The notes beneath the pieces were generated by a model. It was not told where the DNA came from. It searched no databases and worked only from the letters and a program-made list of their open reading frames with translations. Made by a program: the position numbers and the translations under genes. A stretch of 64,000 bases of DNA, from NCBI GenBank assembly GCA_017591395.1, contig WEDG01011499.1, positions 1 to 64,000 of the forward strand, written 5' to 3'. The DNA comes from Schistocephalus solidus (lineage: Eukaryota > Platyhelminthes > Cestoda > Diphyllobothriidea > Diphyllobothriidae). Position 1 is the first letter of the stretch; the number at the start of each line of letters is the position of its first letter. This document shows positions 52,180-64,000 of the stretch, in pieces.

Positions 52180-52252
52180 GAATCCGTGGTGCACTAGATA
52201 GTGCAATGGATTTCGAACTAAGAGACAACGGATTCGAGCCTATAGACGGTGG
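52180..52252 (+). pseudogene. tRNA-Arg(TCG)-derived fragment (pseudogene or SINE head)
   Basis: The order of tRNA parts is clear: acceptor-like GAATCCG, D-arm GTGCACTAGATAGTGC, anticodon loop TTTCGAA (anticodon TCG), and B-box GGATTCGAGCC. It resembles tRNA-Arg-TCG (GTGGCGCAATGGATAGCGC..., ...GGACTTCGAATCC..., GGGTTCGAATCC). The anticodon stem (ATGGA/CTAAG) and T stem are mismatched and no 3' acceptor strand pairs, so it is not a working tRNA gene. It lies 55 bp after the SINE-body fragment at 52.04-52.13 kb. Confidence 0.55.
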
Positions 52253-55200
52253 ACATTCACTTTTGTGCTTTTGTTGTAAAATCAGACAAAACTGCGCCCT
52301 CGCTTTTTGACCAAAACCACTTCAGTTGTGATCCTCTACCGCTAAGACATCGAGATATTAACTTCTATACTACGAAAGTCTCAGGGTAGTTCGAAAATCC
52401 AAGAAATTACTATGATCGCTCTCTAGGTCCATTTTTCGTCTTGTATGTAATTATGAAAACAAATTGAGTCATTTTACGCCTGATATTTTCAATTTCTTTA
52501 CTATGTCAAGCAACATTTGCGCTACCCGGTAGATAAGTCAGAGGCAGTGACAGGCATTGGGATGGATTTAATTTGAGCATGCATTTTCCAGTTACAATTT
52601 GGCAGTTCATCATCAATATAAGAGGAGGCCTCGGCGTCTTTTTTATTAAGTAGAAATAATGCCTTTTCTTGGTGCCAGGTCACATCAGCGCGCTTATAAT
52701 AACTTTTGGGTTCTCAGTGAATGCCTCTTGATGTGGAGGTTTCACAGTTAACAGAAACCTCTCTAAAAATGAATCCCACTGTCAGTGCTTAGATGTCTCG
52801 GAGTGAAGGCTAACCAATCACAGGCAGCGCATTAAAGGTATTCAAGTTTTCAACATCTCTTGGTATTGATGGGGGTACATTTGATGTTTCTGTGAATAAG
52901 AACAGGACGCACACTAATGCTTTATAATTTGAAACCTGAGAAAGTTGAAATAATAAAAGGCTTCTATTTAACTGGTGGAAACGTGACGTAGAAACCAACG
53001 TCGAAACGCGGAGGGACGAAATGTCAGGCAGGGAGACATAAGCTACCGCGTCTGCATATTCATGTCTTGTTTGGGTAGGCGTGCCAGTTGCTACCCGTTA
53101 AAGGAAAGATAAACATATCGTCTTAAAGTATCCAGGTGGCGCATAGGTAAGGACATGAATAAGCTACAAAGTCATGGCTTAAGTTGCCCAATGTCTTATC
53201 TACCTGACTTTGCCAGTGTTCGCTTACCTGATTCGTGTCCTGCTAGGTGGACAACTAATTTTGCCCTTTGCTCAATCCTTTTGACGGTCATATGCTGTGA
53301 AAAAACTCTACTGCGCATATTTCCAATCACATTTACGTAAAAATACGTAAAATGAGGCAAGATATATGAGAATTATAAGCTTATTTTTTTAAAGTTGTTC
53401 AATCAAGATCGAGACATAACAGTTAATTTCAGTTATTAATCTTGTAGTTATTTTGAAGGTTTTATATAATAGGTATGACAAGAACCACTAAAGAATACCT
53501 CCGATTTCACCGCGTCTGATACATTTTTAATGTTATGCCCACATTTAAAAAAGGCCTAGCTCAATCGATAAAATTCGAGGCCTGGGTTTACCCTGGTCGT
53601 TGTTCGTTAGCCACTGTAAATTATATTGATCTAAGGTATTATATAAGTACCAATCTAAAAGTAAGTGCACTTACTTATAAAGACACGTATACCATAACTA
53701 CAATTTGACCAATAAAATATTTTTGATCGCCGCTAGCATAAACATTGGTGCTATAAGTATGCTTGATGTAATATGGCCCGAAAAAAGCAACATTTACATC
53801 ATAAAGTGTAATTGCGCGTATGGTATAAGAACGCAAAAGTTTAAATCATGCATGGTGCCAAAAAAATGATAAAAAACAAAGCGGTTAACTAAGCAAAATT
53901 TCTATTTCTAAACTAAAATCGAAAGTATATTGTATACATATGAAATTTGCATAATTTTATCGGCCACCTTCTTCAAGGTTGCTTTCAAAAAAAACAAAAA
54001 CAATCCTATCAAGGATGGCAAGCACTTCAATCGAGCAGTACACTAGAGTTATCTGCATCTGGCTATAGTTTTTAAATTAAACATTTTGTTTAAGGGAGAA
54101 ATAAATATTATCGGTTTAATGGGGATTAAGCTGACCTGGTGTTGTAAGGGCTTGGAATTTGAATTATCAAAAAATGAGCTGCGTCATTTTGAAAAATTCA
54201 AAATTTGGCAAGTGCCAATTTGTACATTATGACAAGCCTAAGAGTAAATAAAAGTTCCTTTTATGTCATTTTATGTGTTGCACAACTTATCGTTGTACAA
54301 CAATGTTAAGTCACTTCTATTGCATTAAAAACGAAAATATTAAGTATGAGCAGAAAGCTGGTCAATGATTTTTCTTTGTCATTTTCATGAGGCGTGTGTA
54401 CGTGATAATTTTAATTCTCTCGCACAACTGCCGCATAATCTTTCATTTTGAAGCACAGAAACAAATGCCGAGAAAAGAAACAAACATTTGAGCAAAAAGC
54501 AAACTACCATTTCCATTTAATCTTACGTAAAAGACTGACAATAAAGACCGTTTAGTTTTCTTTGACATGTTTCTAAATATTAAAATGTTAATATACTTTG
54601 GAGTTTTTATATGATATCTTACCCGCATGCCTTACTTGGCCTCTACGAAAAATATTTTATCTTAAAAACTACTCTCAATAACTTAAAAAGCCACATATGC
54701 GTTTCCTCGAATCTCACCAAGTTCAACTAAAATTTCCCCTATAGTAGCGTACAAAGAAATCAAATTGGATTTATTTTTTCCACAAAATACAGATGGTTCA
54801 TACGCATATTTAAGTAGACATCTATTATAATTTTCGCAATGGTGAATAAATACGGCCTAGTGAATCTGACATTCAGTGGTATACCAGGCTTTTAATTCTT
54901 GAAGTCTTACATGGCAAAGGCTATGAAAGATGGTAGAATGCAATATTTAATTCGTTCCCATACCTGGTAAAACTAAACTACAGGTCACCTCTAGATAATA
55001 ACCATTAATATACCAGATTTGAATTCTTGCTTCAGTTTAATTCCTTAAATGTTTTGAATCTAATCTACGGTAGTTTTACGGGATAAGCACATATTTTGGT
55101 CAGTTTTTCAAAGCAGCTTAATTGGAATAAAAGTGAATATTTTCACAATTACGTTTTTTTCATTTTCAACCAAAGGTAACATAGAATGTAGCCTCTGGCT

Positions 55201-58177
55201 TTTTTCACCACAAAAAATCTTTTTTGTTCCTTCAATTCATTTGTTTTTGAATTTGCTATTCGATCGGTTGAAAGAGATGCTTTTTTTCTGGAAAATGCAA
55301 GTAATGTATGCCTAATACCCTGCTTCCATTTGCCTCTTTTTTGCGCAAATTATAGTGGCTTGCACGTCCTTATCAATCTAAAACATCAGGTTGTGAGGTT
55401 TTGCAGTCCTATTGGGCAATACCTAGCCACACACAAGGCAAGAATAGGAAATTTTAGCCAAGTAGTGCTTTCATTTTTAAACATATTGCGCCAGAGTTTG
55501 ATACTAAGTTCTTTTCACCACAAGTTTTACTGCACATACAACTAGAATGGTTACCTTAATACACTATTTGTGTTATAATTTTGAAAATGCGGAATAATTT
55601 TAGGCAATAAAATAAAAAACCACATTAATCAAACAAAGCTGGCATATTTTATAAAACAGCGTTTATTTTGTCTGATATCTAAAAGCGTCAAATGTGGCAA
55701 ATATCGAAATTATGTTAAAATTGTAAAAATACATGGTCCTAGGCAAAAAACAATTAAAGACGCTGTCAACTAGAGCAAGCCTTCTACTTCCATTTAAAGA
55801 GGCGGCTTGGAGGCAGGATATCTTTAGTATTAAGGTTATACTATTTAATACAGATTACTTAAAACATTTAATTCAAAACAATCAATGTGTTTGCCTTGTC
55901 TGCCCTTCGGTATAATTTACCTCTCGAGGATCACAAACGTGAGAGGGTAGCAGGAAGGAGGCAACTTTCAACGTTGGTCAACGGTATCAAAATAAGTTCA
56001 TTGACAGGTTAGTATTTTTTAAATGATTTATAATGCCTTAAAAATAAAACAATAACTACGGGTTACTCTATTGTAATGTAAGCCTTACTTTAAATAAGCA
56101 TTTTGCACTTAACGTGGATTTGTTAAAATGAAACTGTAGAGTTTTCCTAACTAAAAAACTGTGGTCTTTGCGTCAGGAAGTTTACATTTAAGACTATTAA
56201 TTCGTGTTTCGAAGGTCTTTGTTTCATTAAAAGTGCAAGCATAAGAAGATTTCTTTGAAATGTCCATGATAATTTAACTAAGCCATTCCTTTAATGGCCA
56301 TTAGTATGCAAAATGCACACTTGTGCATGAAACATGGTATTATCCGGAGCTGATTGTGCTCAGTCGTACTATCGCAGATGCTCAGCATGCTGTAATATAA
56401 TTGTTAAATAGAAAATCCCTGTGCAAATGAAAGTTTCTTCCAATGATGTCCTATGAGTTCCAACCAGTGATTCCGAGCAGCCGGTCTTTTCAAACACTTA
56501 AGACAATGTAATTTATATGAAATTCAAACAATATGGCAAACCTTCACTGTGAACAAATAACGTTTCACTCGTAGCTCCACCGATATGTGCTCACGTACCT
56601 TACCCATTTTTCCAAATGTCGATTCTTTTATCATATTTTTTTTCCTATGTAAATTATTAAGCCGCTTAAATCACGGTTGCATATTTAACACTTATGTTAA
56701 GTTTTAACTGCTTAACAATACTACATGTATTATGTGAGAAACAAAAACATTAAAATCCCTTTTTGGTGAAAGATTAAATGACTCGTTTGATAACCGTCAC
56801 TTATATCCAAATATTTCCTGCAAAGCCCCAAAGGGCGTTTTTAATTTCTACCAAAGTAAAACAATACTACCTTTTTACCTGACTCTTCAATTTGAATGAA
56901 CTCATTGCCTTAAATAAAATGATATCACTTTTTTACAGGTCTAACACCCAAAATAATGATTGAAGTCACTTTTTCAAAAACAGAGGAGGTAAAAAATGTT
57001 GGGTAGAGTCACAACTCAAACTCGAAACAAGAAGTCATACAATAGGAACAGAAAATATTTTAGTTAGCTATGCACTGAGACAGATTATAGGCTAATATTA
57101 TTACAAACAATTTAAACTTACTAATTTTGAGATATATCTGTAAAGTATGAGTTACTTTTGGTTCACATTTTGACTAATAATAGGCCAAGAATCAATCATT
57201 TACTTTTTCTCTCCTCGGAAAAATGGAAAGGTATTCAGATTTGAGGATGGACGAAAAATCGAAGTTAAATGCTGCTTAAAATCAAATAAAGAAGCGGTCA
57301 TCTACTTTTTGGTTGTTCAACACATGAGCAGTTATAAGGCAAACCCTGAATGGTAAAACGCCTTTCCAGGTGCTATTCACAATTAAAATTTAACAATTAT
57401 TCGGAATACTGACAGGGCAGTAGATGTTAGCATATTCTTACGCCATACAAAATCTAAAACTTTGCACTGTTTATCTCATGTCTACAAATAATCAATGGCA
57501 TTCTCACTGGAAATTGTAATACCAATTTATAAAATGTTATCAGTTACGTAAGCATCGGAGTCAAATTAGAAACCTATTATCGTTCTAAAAACCCGGTGTG
57601 TGTATTTTTGTGGCTGTTTCTTTCTCCATAAAAATAATAATCGATAGCTCGAGTGGAAACATATTTTTAAGCGCAGGTGTTTGTAAAAATTATATTCACA
57701 ATATAAATATTTTAGCCGTTTACTGGCTAAGCCTGACATAAAACCTATTCTCAGTTCGATTTTCAATACAAAGTTTTTTCCGAAAGTCAAAAATTGAAGT
57801 CCAACCAACCCTTGACCCTTTATGATACTTTTTATTTCTAAATAAAAATGCAGTAACGTGGAAATAGGGGCCAGTCTTTAATCTCATCTTTCAAACGAGC
57901 CGCAAATATAATATTCTGTAAACTATGAGTGTTGCTAAAATGTAAATATTTTGATAAAACAATAAATAATACTTCAAGATATGGATTAATTATTAACGTT
58001 AACGCATGATTTAAGAGGAATTTCTGTAAATATTTTAAAATAACTTCATTTTCAGCGGAAAGTTGTTAAATAAGATATTTTTTACTACTTCGATTTAATT
58101 TGTGTAATTGGAAAGTTCACAAATTATAAAATAGATAAAAATATGCATACTTACATGTAAGGATTTGTTTTGCTTCT
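52253..58177. other. Noncoding region, no gene recognised
   Basis: AT-rich, with scattered ORFs below 81 codons and no splice-supported coding segments. A tRNA A-box-like GCCTAGCTCAATCGAT at 53554-53569 lacks a B-box. Nothing else recognised. Confidence 0.5.
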
Positions 58178-58254
58178 ATCTTGTGGTTCGATCCTATGAC
58201 AAGAGGTGCACAGCTTATGCATTTATAACGCTATAACCACCTGAGCTGCAAGAC
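58178..58254 (-). repeat. tRNA-derived SINE-like fragment
   Basis: The minus strand reads GCAGCTCAGGTGGTTATAGC (A-box region of many tRNAs, compare TAGCTCAGNTGGTTAGAGC) and, about 50 bases on, AGGATCGAACC (B-box). The intervening arm is decayed. It could be a tRNA pseudogene or a SINE head. Confidence 0.45.
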
Positions 58255-58327
58255 GTGTATTTTATCGCATTTGGATGTGGACCTTGCCGTAATTGCGAAT
58301 AGACAGACGCCTCAGACAAAAGGTATT

Positions 58328-58396
58328 GTAACTCAAAGGGTTAAATTGTTGGCTGTATAAGAGTCTTCATTTGAAGCAATGGGTTCGAAATCTACT
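58328..58396 (+). repeat. tRNA-derived SINE-like fragment
   Basis: The plus strand has AACTCAAAGGGTTAAATTGT (A-box-like) then GGCTGTATAAGAG, TTCATTTGAAG and GGGTTCGAAATCT (B-box). Spacing is right for a tRNA-derived promoter. It is oppositely oriented to the fragment about 75 bp to its left. Confidence 0.45.
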
Positions 58397-61349
58397 ACTA
58401 CCACTGGATGAAACAAAAATAGGTCATAAGAATTATAAAAATCTGCTAATCAGCATCTGTCAGCAAATGCGCATGATGTACATCGGTAATTTTAAAAGGA
58501 CTAAAATATGACTTCACTCGGCAAGGAAACCCGTCTCCACTGCCCATTTTTATGATTTAAAACATGAATCTTTTATAGATATTATAAATAAGTAACAAGG
58601 CAATTGATCGCTATCAACATCAGTGTGTATGCAAATAAATTTGCATATATTGGCTTAAATATTCAACAAGAACTATAGTGGTGAATCTATATGTTATGGA
58701 TCATCTGAAAAAGGTACGAAGTTTACAGTTTTGAAGAAAAGCCCATAAAGAGCTAGTTTTCTATCTTTTTATCCTCCTGAAAACGATGAATACGTATGGA
58801 GTAGTGAAAGCACATACAAATTTTAAAGTGCTGGGATTAGATGGAGCATAATTGCGTTTCTCTTAAAAAAGGATTTTTAGCCATAAATTATTATTATCGG
58901 AATTATGCAAGGACTTCTGAATTAATATGATATATTTGGCCTTTAAATACCATCAGTACATTGCACCAGTAAGATTCGATGTCTTGAAAATTGTTCTTAG
59001 GTACAAAGTATTAAACTGAGCACTTTCGAATTCAGTTTTATACTATGACGTGGACAGACACAAAGCAATGAAAATTATCTTCTCGCAATGCAAATTTCTG
59101 AAAAACTTTGCTCATTTATTTTAGGCTTCACTAAAAATTCTAAAATGGTGTGTAGCATTGCGAAAATTTCCAAGAAATATTTATTGAAAATTTGGAAATT
59201 TTAATTATTTTGGAAGATTACCAAAATTTTAATAATTACAATATTTTTTGTGTGAGTTGAACACATAACGTTGTTCTACCTTCTTGTAATTTTAACGTTG
59301 GCAGTTTTATTTAAAATAGTGGATGTGAAGTGGAGAATGGACTTATATAGCGGCGTTTGTGTGCTACAACATATCCACTGGTTATTTATGTGGTTTAGCA
59401 CAATATAAGAGCGAAGCAATAAAAACCAGTGTGTAGAATTTCTTATAACATTTTATTCAAAAGAAATTAATTTTGGCTAGGCGTATGGATTGCAAGGTTT
59501 GGCTAATTAATCCATGCATGCTTAGTGAACTTTCTCCACACCACGTATCCCATAAGTAAATCCCTTGAATTTAGCTTTTTTAAATTTGTTTATCCATGGG
59601 TTTCTAAATACAGTTTAAGGTTTGTATAAGAGATCGGCCAGCGTTTAATTTGCCTAACCAAAAATACGAATCGTGCAAAAAATTCCGCGAAGCTTCTTTT
59701 ACAGACGTAAATATCTATGCTCAAAACAGTACTCTCTTCAACGAAAACATGTCTGCGAAAGGAAATATAGGTTGCTGATCCTACATGACTGTTGGTATGA
59801 CAGCTCTTATTATTTACTTCTCGCTAAATTTTGGTGCTAAAGAGACTTTTTACTTATAACAAGATAGAAAAACGCCATGTAGATTTTAAAGACTTACTCG
59901 GTAAATGAAAATTTACTGTTATGTATGATCTTCCTTTCTAGAATTGCAAGGAATTTAGTCAACGTATTTTCGAATGTTGGCCCTTCTTTAAAAAAACAAA
60001 ACCATAGACTTATTTCATATCAATTACTAGGCCATTTCATAAAAAGTACCAAATATCAAAGGATCTGAGTTGGAATCTGCTTGTCAAATAAAATCGAAAA
60101 TACGACCTATAGCACTTAATGGTGCGTTGACTAATACCTTCCAAAACTTTTAATTTTTGATTACCTAAATATTTAATCCACGCAAATAACATAGCAATGC
60201 ACATTGCGAATAAGAGATATTCAAGAAAAATGAGACATTGTTATCCTCTTGAGCAATGAATATGAAAAGGAAAATCATAAACTATAATAAGTTTTAAAAA
60301 GTGTCTTTGGATCTAAGGTTTACAGTTCATATGTGGTACAGATTGACAAGCCCTAACTTTTCATATTTCAAATATGTCCTCAAATTTTGTTCAATTTTGC
60401 CGCAACACATACTGACTAGTTAAACGAGAGACCTCGATTGAGCAAAGGATTTTTAGAAATACACAGGACAAAAACCACACATTCCTCAGTGAAAATGCAT
60501 CTAGTAATCCTAGAACTGACATTTGAACCTTTGCACTCATTCGTAAACAAATACTTTATTATATTAATTAGATACGAATTCAGTTCGTGTTTTGGCTTAA
60601 GTTGCCACATTCCCTCATAAAACGGTTTCAATTTGTTTAACGAAATTTTTAAAAACAGGCATACTGTGAACCAATGGTTTAGTTTCCTTTGATTAAAAAA
60701 GGTAGCTGGTAAAATGCAATATCCTTAAATGCAGCGTGTCTTCTTAAACAAAACCGAAGTGGTTTACCAAACAGAAATTAATACAGTCAGTGATAATAGT
60801 CTGTTTTTTTGCAAAAGGAATTTAAAATTGAAATCAGCACAGATACAACTTCCTTTCAATGCTTCACATACATTAAATGTCATTTTCATTATTTGTGTTC
60901 TTATTTCCATTAAATACATTTAAAGAGCTGCCGATTTTCCAATGGGTGAAAAATTAAATTCAATGAAAATGCGTATTCAAACGTCACGATATTATCCGTT
61001 CACAGTATTTGTGGAAAACGTGAAATAATATCTTTTGCTGCAAGTGTGTCTGAATTTGCGTTGCCACTTGCACAACAGGCTTTCATTGAAACTCACTACA
61101 ATGGTAGGGAAAATTGACCATAACATAATATACATGCGATTTAAACGGCGGATTATAAGTAATATAACAAAACGATAGGGGACTTGATCTCGCTCGTGAT
61201 ACTTTATCTTTACAATGGGTGACCTCTTTTACCCTATCGTTTACCATTGAAAAAGGTCGTATGAATATAAAGTGGCCAATGATTACTAAAGGAAATTTAT
61301 TTCTTCAGATTAAAAAAGGTGAACGGATTAATTTCACGGGTGTTTTACC
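58397..61349. other. Noncoding region, nothing recognised
   Basis: AT-rich sequence with only short ORFs (largest 71 codons, 60416-60631 minus). No repeat family or RNA gene was identified by eye. Confidence 0.5.
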
Positions 61350-61830
61350 GCCTGGGGTTAGAAATGTCTGGTTGAATCGCATATAAGCCTGAAATGGCCA
61401 TTCCAATCTCCATTTTTTGTGTCATTCTGCCTTTAATACTATTCACTGTGTGACTACTGGTGGGCTCAAGAGTAATCCCTAAGGTCTAAGGATTGCGTCC
61501 TGTAAATAAAACGTGAGTACCTTCATGTTGTTGTTAATAGTCCCGATCAAAAAAGGACAGACAACGAGCCCGTAGCTTTATGGTAAGCACATTGCTCCGC
61601 TGCTCAAGAGATCGCGGATCTAAGCATATGGTGGGGAACCACCTGCATTTGGATACTGCTAGTGTGTGATGGCACATAAGTCAGAATTACCCATTCCAGT
61701 CTTACTTTTCTTTGTTGGTAATGTTATTCTGCCTGCCATACTAGCAAATTTAGGGTACCGGCTGGGTTCGAGAGTTAACCCCAAGCACACATGCGTCCCG
61801 TAGAAGTTGTGGTAAGCGTACAGCCACCAA
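61350..61830 (+). repeat. SINE-like element dimer, distal copies D and E
   Basis: Two head-to-tail units about 293 bp apart. Copy D keeps TGAAATGGCCATTCCAATCTCC (GAAA at 61391-61394), but its CTGATGA box has become TTGAATC (61372-61378). Copy E has GAAT (61684-61687), CCCATT and CCAGTC (61696-61701), and its first core box is also eroded. Between them lies a tRNA-like head with an A-box CGTAGCTTTATGGTAAGCAC (61571-61590) and a decayed B-box GCGGATCTAAGC (from 61614), about 45 bases before the copy E block, as at 24.77 kb. Both bodies share TTCTGCCT and the GGCTCAAGAG/GGTTCGAGAG segment. A further A-box-like TGTGGTAAGCG follows copy E, hinting at a third unit. Confidence 0.65.
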
Positions 61831-64000
61831 ATTATTTACTGTAGAATGTTCATGATACTAGATGTTGTATATGTTTGTTTCGAGCGCATGTTTAATAGTT
61901 GAAGAAAGAAACCATTAAATACTTGCTTAAAGAGGAACCTGTGTTATTTGATTTTTAAACTTCTAAAGCAATTGTGAACAGCACAAAAACTAGGATAAAC
62001 TTCACGGTAAGATCTAAGCAATATCACAAAAGTGAAGTGGTAATGGATGCTAATATTCGACTAAGCTCTGAGTTCATCTCAAGCTCCTGTGTTGTGTATC
62101 ATTTTCATCATGTTGTCAATTTCGAATCGTTTTTTGCCTTCCCAAACGTTTAGTTAGAAGCATTAACCAAGTATAAATAGGTACATATAAATGACATTTA
62201 GTCTTTATTTATGTCAAAAAGTGTTATTTGTTTTAATTTCTTCTTTCTTAATATGCCAAAATTTAAAACGATGTAGATGACGAGATATTAACTGTGTATT
62301 CTGTTACTACCATAAGCAATTGCTAACGGAGGTTTTTAAATGCATTCCATTTGGATATTTTAGCATTCGTGTTTAACCTTTTTTACGCCAATACGACCGT
62401 AACGTAACCAGTACGATCGACTTTACTCTTATAAGTTAAACTTTTCGTCCATGAAGTGAAGCTAACATTCCAAATACAGAATTAAATTCATCGCAATGTC
62501 AATTAAAAAAAACACGCCTCAAGACATACGTAAGCTGATATCTATTATCCGGTCCAGTCAAATATCTGTTATTGGCACAAACAATCTGTGCTTATTTGAA
62601 AAGCCAAGAAAAAACTTGGCAGACAGTTTTAAATAATTCATTCTTACTCTTTCCTGAGCATAATGAAGAAATTTCTTTTTCAATCAAAGTCAAACTTAAT
62701 AAATGCCCAAATTCTTACTTTCTATTATATTCAGTTTGCATTTCTAATCAGATCCTAGCAGACATCTAATCAAGATACTGACCAGATCGAAACTTGAATT
62801 CGTGGCAGAACAGGAGTTAACTACACTGCATATTCAATAAAATATTCTACAAGAGCGTGACAAAGCTTCCAGCTAGATAACTGCTCTGTCGAGCTGCTTG
62901 AGGTTAGCAGATACAAAGATGGAGTAACATTGGATAAAGTTGAAAGACAGTTTAAATGCTTTCGCAAATGGAAGAGAAAAATCATAGCTGCAGTTCATTT
63001 TTAATGCTAAAATAAGGGGCCTTTTTTAAGGCAACAACGGGCATTCACGTATTCGAAAATTATGTAAACCAGCTAGGCATGAAGGTCTAGCTGAATGCTT
63101 AGATACGTTTATTTTACATGCCTATCTATGTCGTTTAAAAATTAATTCTGCTAAAACCTCTGTTCCACGGCAGGGATTAACTGTTTAGATGTTTGCTCAA
63201 CACCGGTAGAAGAAAAAACAGAATTGGAAAAAATTGAATAACTTAAATGCCAACTTAATTAACTGAACTCTAAGTTAAAACTTCCGCTTTTAGCACATAT
63301 TTGACTGATTCAGCTAGCGTTTGAAACTCGGTACACTTTCCAGCATGTATCTGCAAAAAAACGAATGCATTTTATATCAATAGTTATATATATATATATA
63401 TATATAATTCTCATTTTGTCAACCTGTTCCTCACGTAATCTAAAAACGTGAGAACCCGTGCAGTTTGCGTTTTTGACAACCCTAAGGAGATATATACACC
63501 AGAAAATCCTTACTGTTCAGGAAGAACATAAATTTCTCTAAGTAGGCCATTCAGTGTGTTTATCTGATTTTATTTGACACTTCACTGAAAAATGTGAGAA
63601 TTCGGTATGTGTATCCTATTCTATACATCAGATGATTCATGTTTACATGAAAGGGAAAATAGTCGGTTTCCATCAAGTTTAAAACGTGTTTGTGAACAAA
63701 AAATGTTATTCGGATAATATTTATTTAAATTTCTGCATTCATACATAAAAAATTGTCAACCAAAAAACGGATAGGCTTACATCTTTTCAGCGAGGTATGA
63801 ATTATCCAGTTCAGAAATCCAAGAAGGGCTAATTTATCCGACAGATTTATATTTAATCAGTGGTCCTTACTTGAGTTTCCTGTTCGTCGAAAATGAATTT
63901 TAAAGTAAATAGCAGTGCCACGATTGCATACGAAAGCATTATTCGCCGACTATCTTCCCATTGGTCTACCACTGCCAATTGGATTTGCAGGGCTGACAGC
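61831..64000. other. Noncoding region, nothing recognised apart from a TA run
   Basis: AT-rich sequence to the window end. A 65-codon ORF at 62572-62769 (plus) has no recognisable features. The only repeat noted is the TA run at 63385-63406. Confidence 0.5.
63385..63406. repeat. (TA)n microsatellite
   Basis: Twenty-two bases of alternating T and A in the distal noncoding region. Confidence 0.93.

Noticed and set aside
51309..57380. Shared CTTTCCAGGTGCT near 51326 and 57363
   Set aside because: Short match with weak flanks; not enough to define a repeat family.

Overview
The window looks like gene-poor, AT-rich, repeat-laden DNA from an invertebrate. The best guess is a flatworm, perhaps a large-genome tapeworm of the Spirometra/Diphyllobothrium kind. 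That assignment is inference. It rests on kilobase-scale introns, on remnants of Penelope-like retroelements, and on SINE-like repeats that carry hammerhead-ribozyme motifs, a combination known from flatworms such as schistosomes. There is no sign of bacterial or viral gene organisation.

One cellular gene is supported, on the minus strand. Five coding exons (31657-31585, 26980-26678, 17238-17065, 15488-15372, 6816-6499) join in a single frame. Every junction is phase 1 and has AG/GT borders. Together they give about 328 residues: a signal peptide and three consecutive I-set immunoglobulin domains. Sequence and intron positions fit the N-terminus of a LAR-type (type IIa) receptor protein tyrosine phosphatase. 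The fibronectin-III repeats, membrane segment and phosphatase domains would lie beyond base 1.

The introns are long (4.6, 9.4, 1.6 and 8.6 kb, plus more than 6.5 kb of the fifth) and mostly featureless apart from microsatellites. The exception is about 24.7-25.3 kb in intron 2. There a SINE-like dimer on the opposite strand contains two hammerhead-ribozyme motifs 290 bp apart, the first nearly canonical.

From 31.7 to 64 kb no host gene is recognised; this is either 5' intron or intergenic DNA. It holds two non-colinear Penelope-like fragments on the minus strand (38.9-39.9 kb) and a diverged tandem array of about 350-bp units (39.9-45.6 kb) whose orientation flips near 40.74 kb. It also holds a cluster of tRNA-like SINE fragments (47.3-48.0 kb), a frameshifted Penelope-like reverse transcriptase on the plus strand (48.6-49.5 kb), more copies of the hammerhead SINE family (51.0, 52.05 and 61.4-61.8 kb) and several tRNA-derived fragments. 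The rest is AT-rich DNA with nothing I can identify.

All calls come from reading the sequence and comparing with remembered family features. No database search or folding program was run.
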